Below, piece after piece: positions 1-8,479 of a stretch of 64,000 nt of DNA. Numbering within the stretch: the stretch's first letter is position 1; each line of letters begins with the position of its first letter. The stretch is taken from positions 62,001-126,000 of the forward strand of contig NZ_JAJOYU010000009.1 in the NCBI RefSeq assembly GCF_021290985.1. The letters run 5' to 3'. Both the position numbers and the translations under genes were made by a program. Source of the DNA: Rheinheimera soli. GTDB lineage: Bacteria > Pseudomonadota > Gammaproteobacteria > Enterobacterales > Alteromonadaceae. The notes under the pieces were generated by a model. It was not told the origin of the DNA. It worked only from the letters and a program-made list of their open reading frames with translations, and ran no database searches.

Positions 1-1
1 T

Positions 2-658
2 ACTTTGGGCACAAAAGTAACAGAACAAGACCAGGTGCTGGTGCAAGGCAAACCACTCAAAGCTAAACCTCGGCGGGTTTATCTGGCCTACCATAAAGCT
101 GTGGGTATTACCTGCACCACAGAGCTGGATGTCAAAGGCAACATCATTGACGCCATGGGTTATCCCGAACGTATTTTCCCTATAGGCCGGTTGGATAAAG
201 AATCTGAAGGGCTGATTTTTTTGACCAATGACGGCGATATCGTCAATAAAATTCTGCGCGCCGGTAATGAACATGAAAAAGAATACGTAGTCACGGTCGA
301 CAAACCTGTTACAGAGCAGTTTTTGCGTAAAATGGCCTCTGGTGTGCCTATCCTTGAGACCATTACTTTGCCTTGTCAGGTCAAACAAATTTCCCGCCAG
401 ACCTTTAATATTGTTCTGACACAGGGCTTAAACCGGCAAATTCGTCGTATGACGGAATTTTTAGGCTTTAATGTCACTAAACTCAAACGTGTCCGTATTA
501 TGAATGTACGTTTGGCTGAACTAAAAGCAGGTCAATACCGTGAACTGACCCAGGCCGAAATGGCAGAACTGGAAGCTAAGTTATTAAGCTCAAGCAAAAC
601 TGAAGAAGCCTCGCTTTTGGCCACGCCTAAAGCTAATCCAAGCCAAAGACAGAACTAA
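2..658 (+). CDS. rluF: 23S rRNA pseudouridine synthase RluF, 5' end cut by window
   Basis: Isomerises a uridine in 23S rRNA to pseudouridine; the RluF subfamily acts near U2604. The reading frame is open to the left edge, so the N-terminal S4 RNA-binding domain lies outside and only 218 residues are visible. The catalytic-aspartate motif GRLDKESEGL is present, followed by the RluF-like segments LTNDGDIVNKILRAGN and GLNRQIRRM. The C-terminal tail is Lys/Ser-rich and probably disordered. The TAA stop overlaps the ATG of the next gene by one base (TAATG), so dctB translation may be coupled to it. The RluF assignment rather than RsuA/RluB/RluE rests on the HEKEYVVTVDKP and RIMNVRL segments recalled from E. 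coli RluF. Confidence 0.88.
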   Translation, partial: TLGTKVTEQDQVLVQGKPLKAKPRRVYLAYHKAVGITCTTELDVKGNIIDAMGYPERIFPIGRLDKESEGLIFLTNDGDIVNKILRAGNEHEKEYVVTVDKPVTEQFLRKMASGVPILETITLPCQVKQISRQTFNIVLTQGLNRQIRRMTEFLGFNVTKLKRVRIMNVRLAELKAGQYRELTQAEMAELEAKLLSSSKTEEASLLATPKANPSQRQN

Positions 659-2451
659 TGAGCAAACAGCTGCGTTGGTTCCTGCTGCTTTGTGGTTATC
701 TGCTGGTGTTGATGCTGGCGGCTTCTGCGGCGCAGCACTGGAATTACCGTCAGCTGACTCTGAAGGCTCAGCACCAAAGTGACAACCTCGCTGCTTTTAT
801 TCGTTATGAAATTGGCCGTTATGCCGATTTACCAGAGCAAATTGCCAACTCCGGCCTGCTGCAATCCCTATTGCTAGAACTTCCTGACAGCAAGGATCAG
901 CTGAATCAATATTTGTTTCAGTTGCAACGAAGTGCTGATGTGGCTGATTTATATCTGGTGAATCCTTCAGGAATTGTGATTGCAAGTTCTAATGCCCACG
1001 GCAGAATTTATTATCTGGGTCGTGATTTTGGCTTCAGACCTTATGTTCAGGATGCCTTGGCAGGCCAGAATGCGCAATATTACGCACTGGGCCATACCTG
1101 TGAACGCCGGGGGTATTACTACAGCGTCCCTGTTCGTATACAGGGGCAGATCCTGGCTGTTATGGTGGCCAAAGTGGATTTGGAACCTATAGAACAGCAT
1201 CAGCAACAAATTGCAGGTTTAGCTGACAGCCACTTTATGGTGACTGGGCAAAGCGATGAGGTGTTTTTGTCCAGCGTGGCAGAATGGCGTTTAACCAGCT
1301 TGTCCGGCAAAGCTCTTAGTCCGCCTGAACAACAGCGCTATATTACCCAGGCTATCCAACCTATGGATTATGCCGTTCGCTCTGCGATGCTGGCTTCAGG
1401 CTATCCTTTGTGGCAGCTGAAAATAGACGGAAAAGCCGCAAGTTTTTTACCCTACCAACGTGCTTTGCCTGAGTTTGGCTGGACCTTAACTGTGCTGGCC
1501 TCTCCTGCTTCTCATCGCTCCTCACTCTGGTGGGCATTTTTGCTGGTGACTTTATTCTACAGCTCTGCACTACTGGCATTTTGGGTTCGACGTGAACGGC
1601 AAAAACGTCATCTGCAATTAGTGCAACACAATCAACAGCTGGAACAACGCGTGATAGCCCGGACCAAAGATCTGGCTGAAACCAACAGCCAGCTCATACG
1701 GCAGATAGAGCGACGTGAGCAAACTGAAACAGAGCTGGCCCAAACCGAGCAACAGCTGGTGCAAACCGCTAAACTTGCCACTATAGGGGCCCTATCAGCT
1801 TCTTTAAATCACGAGCTAAATCAGCCGCTGACCGCATTACAAAGTTATGCCCAAACCACAGAAAAGCTGATCGACAAAGGTTATCTGATTGACGCCAAAA
1901 CCAATATTCAGGCGATGCGACAGTTGATGCAGCGTTTAAGTGTGATAGTGGCGCAGTTTAAAGATTTCAGCCGCAAAAGCTCCGGCAAAAACCAACTGGT
2001 GCAGGTGAACAAACTTATTCTGGACGCCCTTGGTATAGTTAAGCATCAATGCCAGCAACAAGGCGTAAAAATCCGGTTGCAGCTGCCGGATCTGTCCCCC
2101 ACAGTGTTAGCTGACCCTATTCAGCTTGAGCAAGTGCTGGTGAATATTCTGACCAATGGGGTGCAAGCAATGACAGGAGTGGTTGATGCTACTTTTCATA
2201 TAGTGGTCAAAACTCAACAGCAGCAGGTCAGTATTCATATCCGTGATCAGGGACCTGGGATCGAACCTCATCATTTAGAGCGCATTTTTGAAGCGTTTTT
2301 TACCACAAAACAACGGGATGGATTGGGGCTGGGTTTGTCTATTTCGCAGCGTATAGTGCAGTCTTTTGGTGGCCAGCTTGAAGTACGTAACGCCCCTACG
2401 GCAGGCGCTGAGTTTATTATTTCGCTTGCTATCGCAAAAACAGGATCTTAA
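658..2451 (+). CDS. dctB: C4-dicarboxylate sensor histidine kinase DctB
   Basis: A 597-residue membrane sensor kinase. A transmembrane segment near residues 7-25 and a second near 290-310 flank a periplasmic sensor region of the PAS/dCache-like type that binds C4-dicarboxylates in this family. A coiled coil (about 320-370, many Glu and Gln) leads to the HisKA domain, with phospho-acceptor H385 in SLNHELNQPLTAL. The ATPase domain follows: N-box NILTNGVQAM, DQGPGIE, and GLGLGLSISQRI. In the family the kinase phosphorylates DctD, which is encoded immediately downstream with no spacer. The DctB call rests on the pairing with a sigma-54 activator and with dctA; the exact ligand cannot be read from the sequence. 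Confidence 0.88.
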   Translation: MSKQLRWFLLLCGYLLVLMLAASAAQHWNYRQLTLKAQHQSDNLAAFIRYEIGRYADLPEQIANSGLLQSLLLELPDSKDQLNQYLFQLQRSADVADLYLVNPSGIVIASSNAHGRIYYLGRDFGFRPYVQDALAGQNAQYYALGHTCERRGYYYSVPVRIQGQILAVMVAKVDLEPIEQHQQQIAGLADSHFMVTGQSDEVFLSSVAEWRLTSLSGKALSPPEQQRYITQAIQPMDYAVRSAMLASGYPLWQLKIDGKAASFLPYQRALPEFGWTLTVLASPASHRSSLWWAFLLVTLFYSSALLAFWVRRERQKRHLQLVQHNQQLEQRVIARTKDLAETNSQLIRQIERREQTETELAQTEQQLVQTAKLATIGALSASLNHELNQPLTALQSYAQTTEKLIDKGYLIDAKTNIQAMRQLMQRLSVIVAQFKDFSRKSSGKNQLVQVNKLILDALGIVKHQCQQQGVKIRLQLPDLSPTVLADPIQLEQVLVNILTNGVQAMTGVVDATFHIVVKTQQQQVSIHIRDQGPGIEPHHLERIFEAFFTTKQRDGLGLGLSISQRIVQSFGGQLEVRNAPTAGAEFIISLAIAKTGS

Positions 2452-3834
2452 ATGGCAACTCTAGAACAACAGCAACCGGCTATTATTTTTATTGATGACG
2501 AAGCCGATATTCGCAGCGCAGTCAGTCAGCTGTGTAAGCTCGAAGATTTGCCTTGTTTTACCACTGCCAATCCTGCTGAAGTGCTAAAACAAATCAGCAT
2601 GGGTTACAGTGGCATAGTGATCACAGATATGCATATGCCGGCATTGAATGGCCTTGAACTGTTGCAAAAAATTCATGCGATAGATGCCGAAATACCTGTG
2701 GTGATGCTGACAGGTTATGGTGCAGTGTCTTTGGCCGTAAAAGCCATGCAGCAAGGCGCATATGATTTTCTGGAAAAACCTTTTGATAATGATCATTTGG
2801 TGGAAGTCAGTCGCCGGGCTTTGGAAAAACGTCATTTAGTACTGGAAAACCGTCAACTAAAGGCGGCGGTTGAACGCGAACAACAACCCGGTTTGCGCAT
2901 TTTAGGCCAAAGCCCGGCTATGCAGCAGCTGCGTCGTACTCTGGATGCCGTGATCAACGCCCCAGCTGATGTACTGATTTATGGTGAAACCGGCACAGGA
3001 AAAGAACTGGTTGCTCGCTACTTGCATGAGCAAAGTGACAGACGCCAGCATAACTTTGTTGCTATTAACTGTGGCGCTATACCTGAGCAGCTGATTGAAA
3101 GTGAACTCTTTGGTGCTGAGGCCGGTGCTTTTACCGGTGCAGATAAAAAACGTATAGGTAAATTTGAGTTTGCCAATGGCGGTACTTTATTACTGGATGA
3201 AATTGAAAGTACCCCTTTGTCTTTGCAGGTCAAACTATTGCGGGTACTGGAAGAGCGAAAAGTAACTCGTTTGGGTTCAAACCAGGCGATAGATTTAGAT
3301 ATTAGGGTGATAGCTGCCAGTAAAATGGATTTAAAACAGCTGGCAAGCACAGGAGAATTTCGCAGTGACTTGTATTACCGCTTAAGCCTGGTTGACTTAC
3401 AGCTGCCAGCATTGCGGCAGCGTAAAGATGATGTGTTTTTATTGTTTTCACATTTTGCCCGCATCGCAGCAGCTCGTTTTCATAAAGAATATATTCCGCT
3501 GAAAAGCACTGAACTACAGCAATTAGCACAGCATCAGTGGCCTGGTAACGTGCGTGAGCTGCGCAACATGGCGGAACGTTATGTATTGATGGGTGCTCAG
3601 GTGGCTTTTAGCACGCAGCAACATAAAGCGGAAGATGGCATCACAGGCAGTATGAGCCTGCAACAGCGGGTTGAATATTACGAAAAAATGCTGTTGGAAG
3701 AGGCCTTAAATCAGCATAAAGGCGCAATCAAAGCTGTGATGGCGGAGCTGGATTTACCCCGCAAAACCTTATACGACAAAATGGCGAAATACCAACTGAC
3801 CCGCCGCGACTTTCTGGACAAAAACGAAGACTAA
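2452..3834 (+). CDS. dctD: Sigma-54-dependent response regulator DctD
   Basis: A 460-residue NtrC-class activator. The receiver domain has the acidic pair in FIDDEAD and phospho-acceptor D59 in VITDMHMP. The AAA+ domain has Walker A GETGTGKE (178-185), the sigma-54 contact loop GAFTGA (225-230), and Walker B GGTLLLDE. A Fis-type helix-turn-helix closes the protein (KAVMAELDLPRKTLYDKM). Such proteins bind enhancer sites and use ATP to open sigma-54 promoters. An exact -24/-12 element lies 131 bases downstream, in front of dctA, which fits the known DctBD-dctA circuit. The gene starts directly after the dctB stop. Start codon and length are normal for the family. Confidence 0.93.
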   Translation: MATLEQQQPAIIFIDDEADIRSAVSQLCKLEDLPCFTTANPAEVLKQISMGYSGIVITDMHMPALNGLELLQKIHAIDAEIPVVMLTGYGAVSLAVKAMQQGAYDFLEKPFDNDHLVEVSRRALEKRHLVLENRQLKAAVEREQQPGLRILGQSPAMQQLRRTLDAVINAPADVLIYGETGTGKELVARYLHEQSDRRQHNFVAINCGAIPEQLIESELFGAEAGAFTGADKKRIGKFEFANGGTLLLDEIESTPLSLQVKLLRVLEERKVTRLGSNQAIDLDIRVIAASKMDLKQLASTGEFRSDLYYRLSLVDLQLPALRQRKDDVFLLFSHFARIAAARFHKEYIPLKSTELQQLAQHQWPGNVRELRNMAERYVLMGAQVAFSTQQHKAEDGITGSMSLQQRVEYYEKMLLEEALNQHKGAIKAVMAELDLPRKTLYDKMAKYQLTRRDFLDKNED

Positions 3835-3843
3835 AAAACACTT

Positions 3844-3947
3844 TGTGTGGTTTAAGTGACAGCAGCCTTGAAAGCTTATGCGGAAATCCACACACGAGTT
3901 CTCATTAATCGAATGATATCAATTCAACCTATTGAATTTAATAGGTT
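3844..3947. promoter_or_regulatory. Candidate DctD enhancer sites upstream of dctA
   Basis: Two inverted repeats lie in the dctD-dctA spacer. The first pairs TGTGTGG (3844-3850) with CCACACA (3888-3894). The second is compact and perfect: AACCTATT-N6-AATAGGTT at 3926-3947, ending 18 bases before the -24 element. Palindromes upstream of a sigma-54 promoter are where NtrC-type activators bind, so the compact repeat is the better candidate. It is closer to the promoter than usual enhancers, and binding by another regulator is possible. Confidence 0.4.
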
Positions 3948-3965
3948 ATTTCAAACCAAAAAAGC

Positions 3966-3981
3966 TGGCTTCCTCTTTGCT
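3966..3981 (+). promoter_or_regulatory. Sigma-54 (-24/-12) promoter of dctA
   Basis: The sequence TGGCTTCCTCTTTGCT has GG at 3967-3968 and GC at 3979-3980 separated by exactly 10 bases, the invariant geometry of sigma-54 promoters, with TGGC and TTGC in place. Expected transcription start is near 3992, giving a leader of about 40 bases before the dctA ATG at 4032. It lies immediately downstream of a GAFTGA-containing sigma-54 activator gene. Confidence 0.85.
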
Positions 3982-4031
3982 ATTGACTGTCTGACAGGGA
4001 GATTTTCTCCATAACCAGAGAGACAATAATA

Positions 4032-5348
4032 ATGAAAAACAGAACCATAAGGCTGCTCTCCAGCCTCTATATCCAGGTATTGTTAGCTATCAGCATAGGT
4101 ATCTTTTTAGGTCATTTTTACCCGGAGCTTGGCACTGCTATGCAACCTTTGGGCACAGCCTTTATCAAGCTGATTAAAATGATTATCGCGCCCATTATCT
4201 TTTGTACCGTCGTGGTGGGTATAGCCGGTATGGAAGATATGAAAAAAGTTGGGAAAACAGGCGGTTATGCCCTGCTCTATTTTGAAATTGTCTCCACCAT
4301 AGCTTTAGTGATTGGTTTAGTGGTGATTAATGTCGTTAAGCCTGGTGTCGGCATGCATATAGATCCCGCCAGCCTGGATCAACAATCCATCAGTAAATAC
4401 ACTGCGCCGGATCAGATGCAAAGTACCACTGATTTTCTGCTCAATGTGATCCCAAGCAGCGTATTTGATGCTTTCGCCCGTGGCGATATGCTGCAAGTGC
4501 TGTTTTTTTCTATCCTGTTTGGCTTTGCTTTGCAGCGTTTAGGTGGCCGACAAAACCTGATTTTTGGTTATGTTGAAAAAAGCTCTGAGGTATTATTTGC
4601 CATAGTGCATATGCTGATGAAAGTTGCTCCTATTGGTGCTTTTGGCGCCATGGCCTTTACCATAGGTAAATACGGTATTGCGACTTTATGGTCTTTAGCC
4701 GGTTTAATGGCCACCTTTTACATCACCTGCCTGCTGTTTATTTTTGTTGTGTTAGGTGCTATTTGCCGTTACCACGGTTTTTCAATTACCAAATTTATTC
4801 GCTATATCAAAGAAGAGTTGCTGATCGTCTTAGGTACTTCATCCTCTGAATCTGTGTTGCCTCGTATGATGGCCAAGCTGGAAAAACTGGGCGCGACTAA
4901 ATCCACAGTAGGCTTAGTGATCCCAACAGGATATTCCTTTAACCTCGACGGCACCGCTATTTATCTGACCATGGCTGCTGTCTTTATTGCACAAGCTACT
5001 GATACCCCAATGGATTTAACCCAGCAGCTCACCTTGCTGGCTGTGTTACTGGTGACATCGAAAGGTGCAGCTGGAGTCACAGGCAGTGGTTTTATTGTAT
5101 TAGCCGCTACTTTAGCTTCAGTAGGTTCTGTACCAGTGGCTGGTATCGCCTTAATTTTAGGCATAGACAGATTTATGTCTGAAGCCAGAGCTTTAACGAA
5201 TTTAATTGGTAATGGTGTCGCCACTCTGGTGGTGTCCAAATGGTGTGGTGAATTGGATATGCAACAACTGGATAAGGAGCTGGCTCAGGGAGCAACTCCT
5301 CAACAAAATACTCAGACAGTGACGACGGCTGAGGTGCAACATGGTTAA
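4032..5348 (+). CDS. dctA: C4-dicarboxylate/proton symporter DctA
   Basis: A 438-residue inner-membrane carrier of the DAACS (glutamate/dicarboxylate) family that imports succinate, fumarate and malate with protons. Visible hallmarks are multiple hydrophobic helices, the serine-rich re-entrant loop [14 protein letters not shown], the segment [16 protein letters not shown], and [12 protein letters not shown] followed by [18 protein letters not shown]. Length is normal. It is preceded by a sigma-54 promoter and by dctBD, and its last 8 bases overlap the porin gene, so the two are probably co-transcribed. A glutamate carrier of the same fold is the main alternative, but context favours dicarboxylates. 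Confidence 0.93.
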   Translation: MKNRTIRLLSSLYIQVLLAISIGIFLGHFYPELGTAMQPLGTAFIKLIKMIIAPIIFCTVVVGIAGMEDMKKVGKTGGYALLYFEIVSTIALVIGLVVINVVKPGVGMHIDPASLDQQSISKYTAPDQMQSTTDFLLNVIPSSVFDAFARGDMLQVLFFSILFGFALQRLGGRQNLIFGYVEKSSEVLFAIVHMLMKVAPIGAFGAMAFTIGKYGIATLWSLAGLMATFYITCLLFIFVVLGAICRYHGFSITKFIRYIKEELLIVLGTSSSESVLPRMMAKLEKLGATKSTVGLVIPTGYSFNLDGTAIYLTMAAVFIAQATDTPMDLTQQLTLLAVLLVTSKGAAGVTGSGFIVLAATLASVGSVPVAGIALILGIDRFMSEARALTNLIGNGVATLVVSKWCGELDMQQLDKELAQGATPQQNTQTVTTAEVQHG

Positions 5349-6300
5349 ATCTTCTTTATCTGCAGCTATCTGTTGCACTCTGGCTTTTGCAACCTCAAAT
5401 GTCAGCGCTTTTGAATGGGATTGGTACGGTAAACTTGAATTACAGGCGCTGGATGTTGATAAAGGACTCTACCGCTATGCCGACCAAGGTCGGCAGATTG
5501 AAGCTCCATTTTCCCGCTTAGGTGTGAAAGCTAAACATCAATTGACTGATGGGCTGGCCATTGTAGCTGTGTACGAGTGGCAGGTGAACGGCCTGGATGA
5601 TGCCAACAAAGATCAGCGCCTAGGTTCACGCAACACTTACATTGGTGTTGCCGGTACCTACGGTGAACTGGTGTTTGGTAAAAACGACACCAAGTTTAAA
5701 AAGTCTGAAGGAAAAATCGATTTATTTAACGAAACTCTTGCCGATATGGCGCAAATTACGCCGGATCAGGATCGACTGGAAAATGTGGTGAGTTATCAGT
5801 CTCCAGTCATTGAAGGGTTTAATTTATCAGCAACCTGGCAGACAGGTGCAAGCGACGAAATAGCAGGTGGTTATGATTGGGTGTTGGGTTATGGTGATCC
5901 GGCGTTCAAAAAATATCCTCTGTATCTGGCATATGGCCGCACGGATGAACTGAATAATATCACCGCAGAGCGTTTATTAGCTCAGATGCCTTTATGGCAG
6001 TTGGATGGCGCTGTGCTTGCCGCAGGCCTGATGTATCAGCACAGCGAACATGTTGTACGCAACATCGAAGGCGATGCCTGGCTGGCACAGCTGAGTTATC
6101 AGCGCGACGACTGGACCTACAAATGGCAGTGGCAGCAAGATGATAGTCAAACCCGACATGCAGAAAAAGCCCGTTTGCATAGTATTGGAGTTGATTATCA
6201 ATGGCGAAAAAATTTGACGGCCTATCTACTTCTGTCCAAACTCAATTTTGAAACCGATCACGATCATGCCGCCGCTATAGGTATGAAGTTTTTCTTCTGA
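5341..6300 (+). CDS. Outer-membrane general porin, OmpC/OmpU-like
   Basis: A 319-residue beta-barrel porin. An N-terminal signal peptide (about 23 residues, cleavage after VSA) is followed by [13 protein letters not shown], a typical first porin strand. Alternating strands rich in Tyr and Trp ([20 protein letters not shown]) follow, and the chain ends in phenylalanine (MKFFF), the outer-membrane assembly signal. The start codon lies inside the last codons of dctA, so translation is coupled. Placement inside a dicarboxylate operon suggests it lets organic acids cross the outer membrane; that specificity is inferred from context only. Confidence 0.85.
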   Translation: MVKSSLSAAICCTLAFATSNVSAFEWDWYGKLELQALDVDKGLYRYADQGRQIEAPFSRLGVKAKHQLTDGLAIVAVYEWQVNGLDDANKDQRLGSRNTYIGVAGTYGELVFGKNDTKFKKSEGKIDLFNETLADMAQITPDQDRLENVVSYQSPVIEGFNLSATWQTGASDEIAGGYDWVLGYGDPAFKKYPLYLAYGRTDELNNITAERLLAQMPLWQLDGAVLAAGLMYQHSEHVVRNIEGDAWLAQLSYQRDDWTYKWQWQQDDSQTRHAEKARLHSIGVDYQWRKNLTAYLLLSKLNFETDHDHAAAIGMKFFF

Positions 6301-6305
6301 TCCCA

Positions 6306-6330
6306 CCGGAGCCTGGCTCCGGTTTCTTTT
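6306..6330 (+). terminator. Hairpin terminator or attenuator after the porin gene
   Basis: Stem CCGGAGC (6306-6312), loop CTG, stem GCTCCGG (6316-6322), then TTTCTTTT. It sits between the porin gene and the SLC13 transporter gene, so it probably reduces rather than abolishes expression of the latter. Confidence 0.75.
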
Positions 6331-6344
6331 CATAAGGATTTAAT

Positions 6345-7763
6345 ATGTCGCTTTTTTCCAGCCGCGTACTGCTACTCTGTGGCCCTTTATTACTCTTGCT
6401 GACTATTCTTTTACCTCCTCCTGCAGCACAAATGAGTCAACCCGCCTGGATGGTGACGGGTTTAATGGCTTGGATGGTGCTCTGGTGGATCACCGAAATA
6501 GTGCCTATCCCTGTGACATCCTTGTTACCTATGATTTTTATCCCCCTGCTCGGTATAGATAAGCTGGACGCCGCGACCTCTCCTTATGCGCATCCGTTGA
6601 TTTTTCTGTTTTTGGGCGGTTTTTTTCTGTCCATTGCGATGGAAAAAACAGTGTTGCATAAACGTATTGCTTTGAAAGCTCTATCGATGGTGGGGTCTTC
6701 ACCTGGTTTGCAAATTGCTGCTGTGATGGCTGTCACTGCCTTTTTATCGATGTGGATGTCCAATACAGCCACAGCTGTGATGATGTTGCCTATAGGTTTA
6801 TCTATTATCGCTATGGCAAATGCCTCAACACAGGACCACTTTGGCAAAGCTGTATTACTTGGTATCGCCTATAGTGCAAGCATAGGTGGCATAGCCACCT
6901 TAATTGGTACCCCACCGAATGCCTTATTGGCTGCTTATTTATCAAAAAGTTATGGTATTCAAATCAGCTTTGCCGACTGGATGATATTGGGTGTGCCTTT
7001 GGCTTTAACTATGCTGGTTGTGTGCTGGGTTTGGCTGACTAAAATCCATTTTCGTATGCCCAAAACTGATCTTGCTCAGAATGACACACCCGCCCAATTA
7101 AAAGCCTTAGGTGAGATGTCACGTTCACAAAAATTAGTGCTAATGGTATTCGCGCTGGCCGCATTAAGCTGGATCAGCCAGCAATGGCTGGTTAAATGGA
7201 CCGGCTTACCTGTCAGTGACACAGTGATCGCCCTTTGTGCTGCTGCTCTATTATTTGTATTACCAGGGGAAAAAGGCTCTGGCACCGCACTTTTAGAATG
7301 GAAAGATAGTCAAAATCTGCCATGGGGCGTGTTATTGCTGTTTGGAGGCGGCCTGAGTATGGCTGACCAAATACAAAAAACCGGTGTGGCTGAATTATTA
7401 GCACAACAACTGCAGCTATTAGAGGGTGTGCCTCCTGTATTGCTGTTAGTTGCTGTGACCAGTCTGATCATCTTTTTGACTGAAGTCACCAGCAATACAG
7501 CGACAGCTGCGGCTTTTCTGCCGTTATTAGGCCCTGTTGCTATTTCTATGGAGTTGTCTCCGCTTTATCTGGTGGTGCCCGCTGCACTGGCTGCAAGCTT
7601 CGCCTTTATGATGCCAGTCGCCACCCCACCTAATGCCATCGTCTTTGCCTCAGGCAAGCTACAAATCAAAGATATGGTCAGGGCAGGTTTAGTACTGAAT
7701 CTGGTCGGTATAGTGGCTATTAGCTTATTTAGTCTGTGGTTAGGGCCACAGCTGGTGAGATAG
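6345..7763 (+). CDS. SLC13/DASS-family sodium:dicarboxylate symporter
   Basis: A 472-residue inner-membrane symporter of the divalent anion:sodium family, similar in size to VcINDY-type proteins. The two sodium-site SNT motifs are seen at residues 139-141 (MSNTATAVMMLPIG) and 383-385 (TSNTATAAAFLPLLG), each paired with a proline-rich segment (GTPPNALLAA and ATPPNAIVFAS). About 11 hydrophobic segments are present. Substrates in the family are succinate, malate, citrate or sulfate. As the last gene of the dct cluster it likely imports C4-dicarboxylates with sodium, complementing proton-driven DctA. It is separated from the porin gene by a hairpin. Confidence 0.87.
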   Translation: MSLFSSRVLLLCGPLLLLLTILLPPPAAQMSQPAWMVTGLMAWMVLWWITEIVPIPVTSLLPMIFIPLLGIDKLDAATSPYAHPLIFLFLGGFFLSIAMEKTVLHKRIALKALSMVGSSPGLQIAAVMAVTAFLSMWMSNTATAVMMLPIGLSIIAMANASTQDHFGKAVLLGIAYSASIGGIATLIGTPPNALLAAYLSKSYGIQISFADWMILGVPLALTMLVVCWVWLTKIHFRMPKTDLAQNDTPAQLKALGEMSRSQKLVLMVFALAALSWISQQWLVKWTGLPVSDTVIALCAAALLFVLPGEKGSGTALLEWKDSQNLPWGVLLLFGGGLSMADQIQKTGVAELLAQQLQLLEGVPPVLLLVAVTSLIIFLTEVTSNTATAAAFLPLLGPVAISMELSPLYLVVPAALAASFAFMMPVATPPNAIVFASGKLQIKDMVRAGLVLNLVGIVAISLFSLWLGPQLVR

Positions 7764-7787
7764 GCTTTACCTATAGTCTTTGTGAAG

Positions 7788-7812
7788 AAGCGGTCTGTGG
7801 CCGCTTTTTTAA
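7788..7812 (+). terminator. Rho-independent terminator of the dct cluster
   Basis: Stem AAGCGG (7788-7793), 7-base loop, stem CCGCTT, followed by TTTTT, 24 bases after the SLC13 gene stop. Confidence 0.75.
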
Positions 7813-7853
7813 CAGTAAATAACACGACCACAGTTTTTCAGAACCTAAAACGC

Positions 7854-7880
7854 AAAAAAGCAGCCGTAAGGCTGCTTTTT
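7854..7880 (-). terminator. Terminator of the tRNA operon
   Basis: Perfect stem GCAGCC/GGCTGC with a 4-base loop flanked by A and T runs on both sides, so it can act in either direction. It lies just beyond the last tRNA of the minus-strand operon. Confidence 0.85.
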
Positions 7881-7886
7881 CAAATT

Positions 7887-7962
7887 TGGAGCGGGCAACG
7901 AGGCTCGAACTCGTGACCTCGACCTTGGCAAGGTCGCGCTCTACCAACTGAGCTATGCCCGC
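7887..7962 (-). tRNA. tRNA-Gly (anticodon GCC), distal copy
   Basis: A 76-base tRNA including an encoded CCA. The acceptor stem GCGGGC pairs at both ends, the T-loop TTCGAGC is present, and the anticodon loop carries GCC (read as GGCA on the plus strand). The sequence is identical to the proximal copy at 8271-8346. It is the last member of a four-tRNA operon; E. coli has only Gly-Cys-Leu here, so this copy is extra. Confidence 0.97.
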
Positions 7963-8037
7963 TTAGGCATTTTGCAGACAATAATCTGCTTTGGTATTTC
8001 AGGTTTTTTAACCTGTCTCAACATCTTGCTATTGAGA

Positions 8038-8124
8038 TGGTGCCCGGGGCCGGACTTGAACCGGCACGCCCTTTCGAGCGAGGGATTTTAAATCCCTTGT
8101 GTCTACCGATTTCACCACCCGGGC
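8038..8124 (-). tRNA. leuZ: tRNA-Leu (anticodon TAA)
   Basis: An 87-base class II tRNA with a long variable arm, encoded CCA, and a GCCCGGG acceptor stem. The anticodon stem AGGGA/TCCCT encloses loop TTTAAAA, giving anticodon TAA. Position in the operon matches leuZ downstream of pgsA in enterobacteria. Confidence 0.97.
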
Positions 8125-8181
8125 AAACACTTTTCAATTTTGTATTACAGCCAACAGCATCTAACCAAGTAACGCATTAAA

Positions 8182-8255
8182 TGGAGGCGGGTCCCGGAGT
8201 CGAACCGAGGTGGACGGATTTGCAATCCGCTGCATGGCCATTCTGCCAACCCGCC
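8182..8255 (-). tRNA. cysT: tRNA-Cys (anticodon GCA)
   Basis: A 74-base tRNA with encoded CCA, acceptor stem GGCGGGT, and anticodon loop ATTGCAA giving GCA. Operon position matches cysT of enterobacteria. Confidence 0.97.
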
Positions 8256-8270
8256 ATCTGGCGTACGACT

Positions 8271-8346
8271 TGGAGCGGGCAACGAGGCTCGAACTCGTGA
8301 CCTCGACCTTGGCAAGGTCGCGCTCTACCAACTGAGCTATGCCCGC
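8271..8346 (-). tRNA. glyW: tRNA-Gly (anticodon GCC), proximal copy
   Basis: A 76-base tRNA with encoded CCA and anticodon GCC; first gene of the operon, in the place of glyW. Identical to the distal copy at 7887-7962. Confidence 0.97.
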
Positions 8347-8379
8347 TTTTTACTGGCCATTCGCCGTAACACGAGACGC

Positions 8380-8407
8380 ATTCTACTGGTTTATGCTTTT
8401 ACGTCAA
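8380..8407 (-). promoter_or_regulatory. Promoter of the tRNA operon
   Basis: On the minus strand, -35 TTGACG (plus-strand 8402-8407) and -10 TAGAAT (8380-8385) are separated by 16 bases. The following GCGTCTCG stretch resembles the GC-rich discriminator of stringently controlled stable-RNA promoters. The first tRNA begins 33 bases downstream, so the tRNAs need not depend on pgsA transcription. Confidence 0.75.
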
Positions 8408-8479
8408 CCACAAATTTATGCTTTTAAATTCGTTTGCTCAAAAAGTAGCTTCACTGCTGTTTTTGCAAACTTTTTCCGC

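Noticed and set aside
5-7. TTG as the start of rluF
   Set aside because: The frame is open to the left edge and the S4 domain is missing, so this is an internal codon.
6584-6847. Antisense frames of 60-115 codons throughout the window
   Set aside because: They mirror conserved genes in another frame and show no independent motif or ribosome site.
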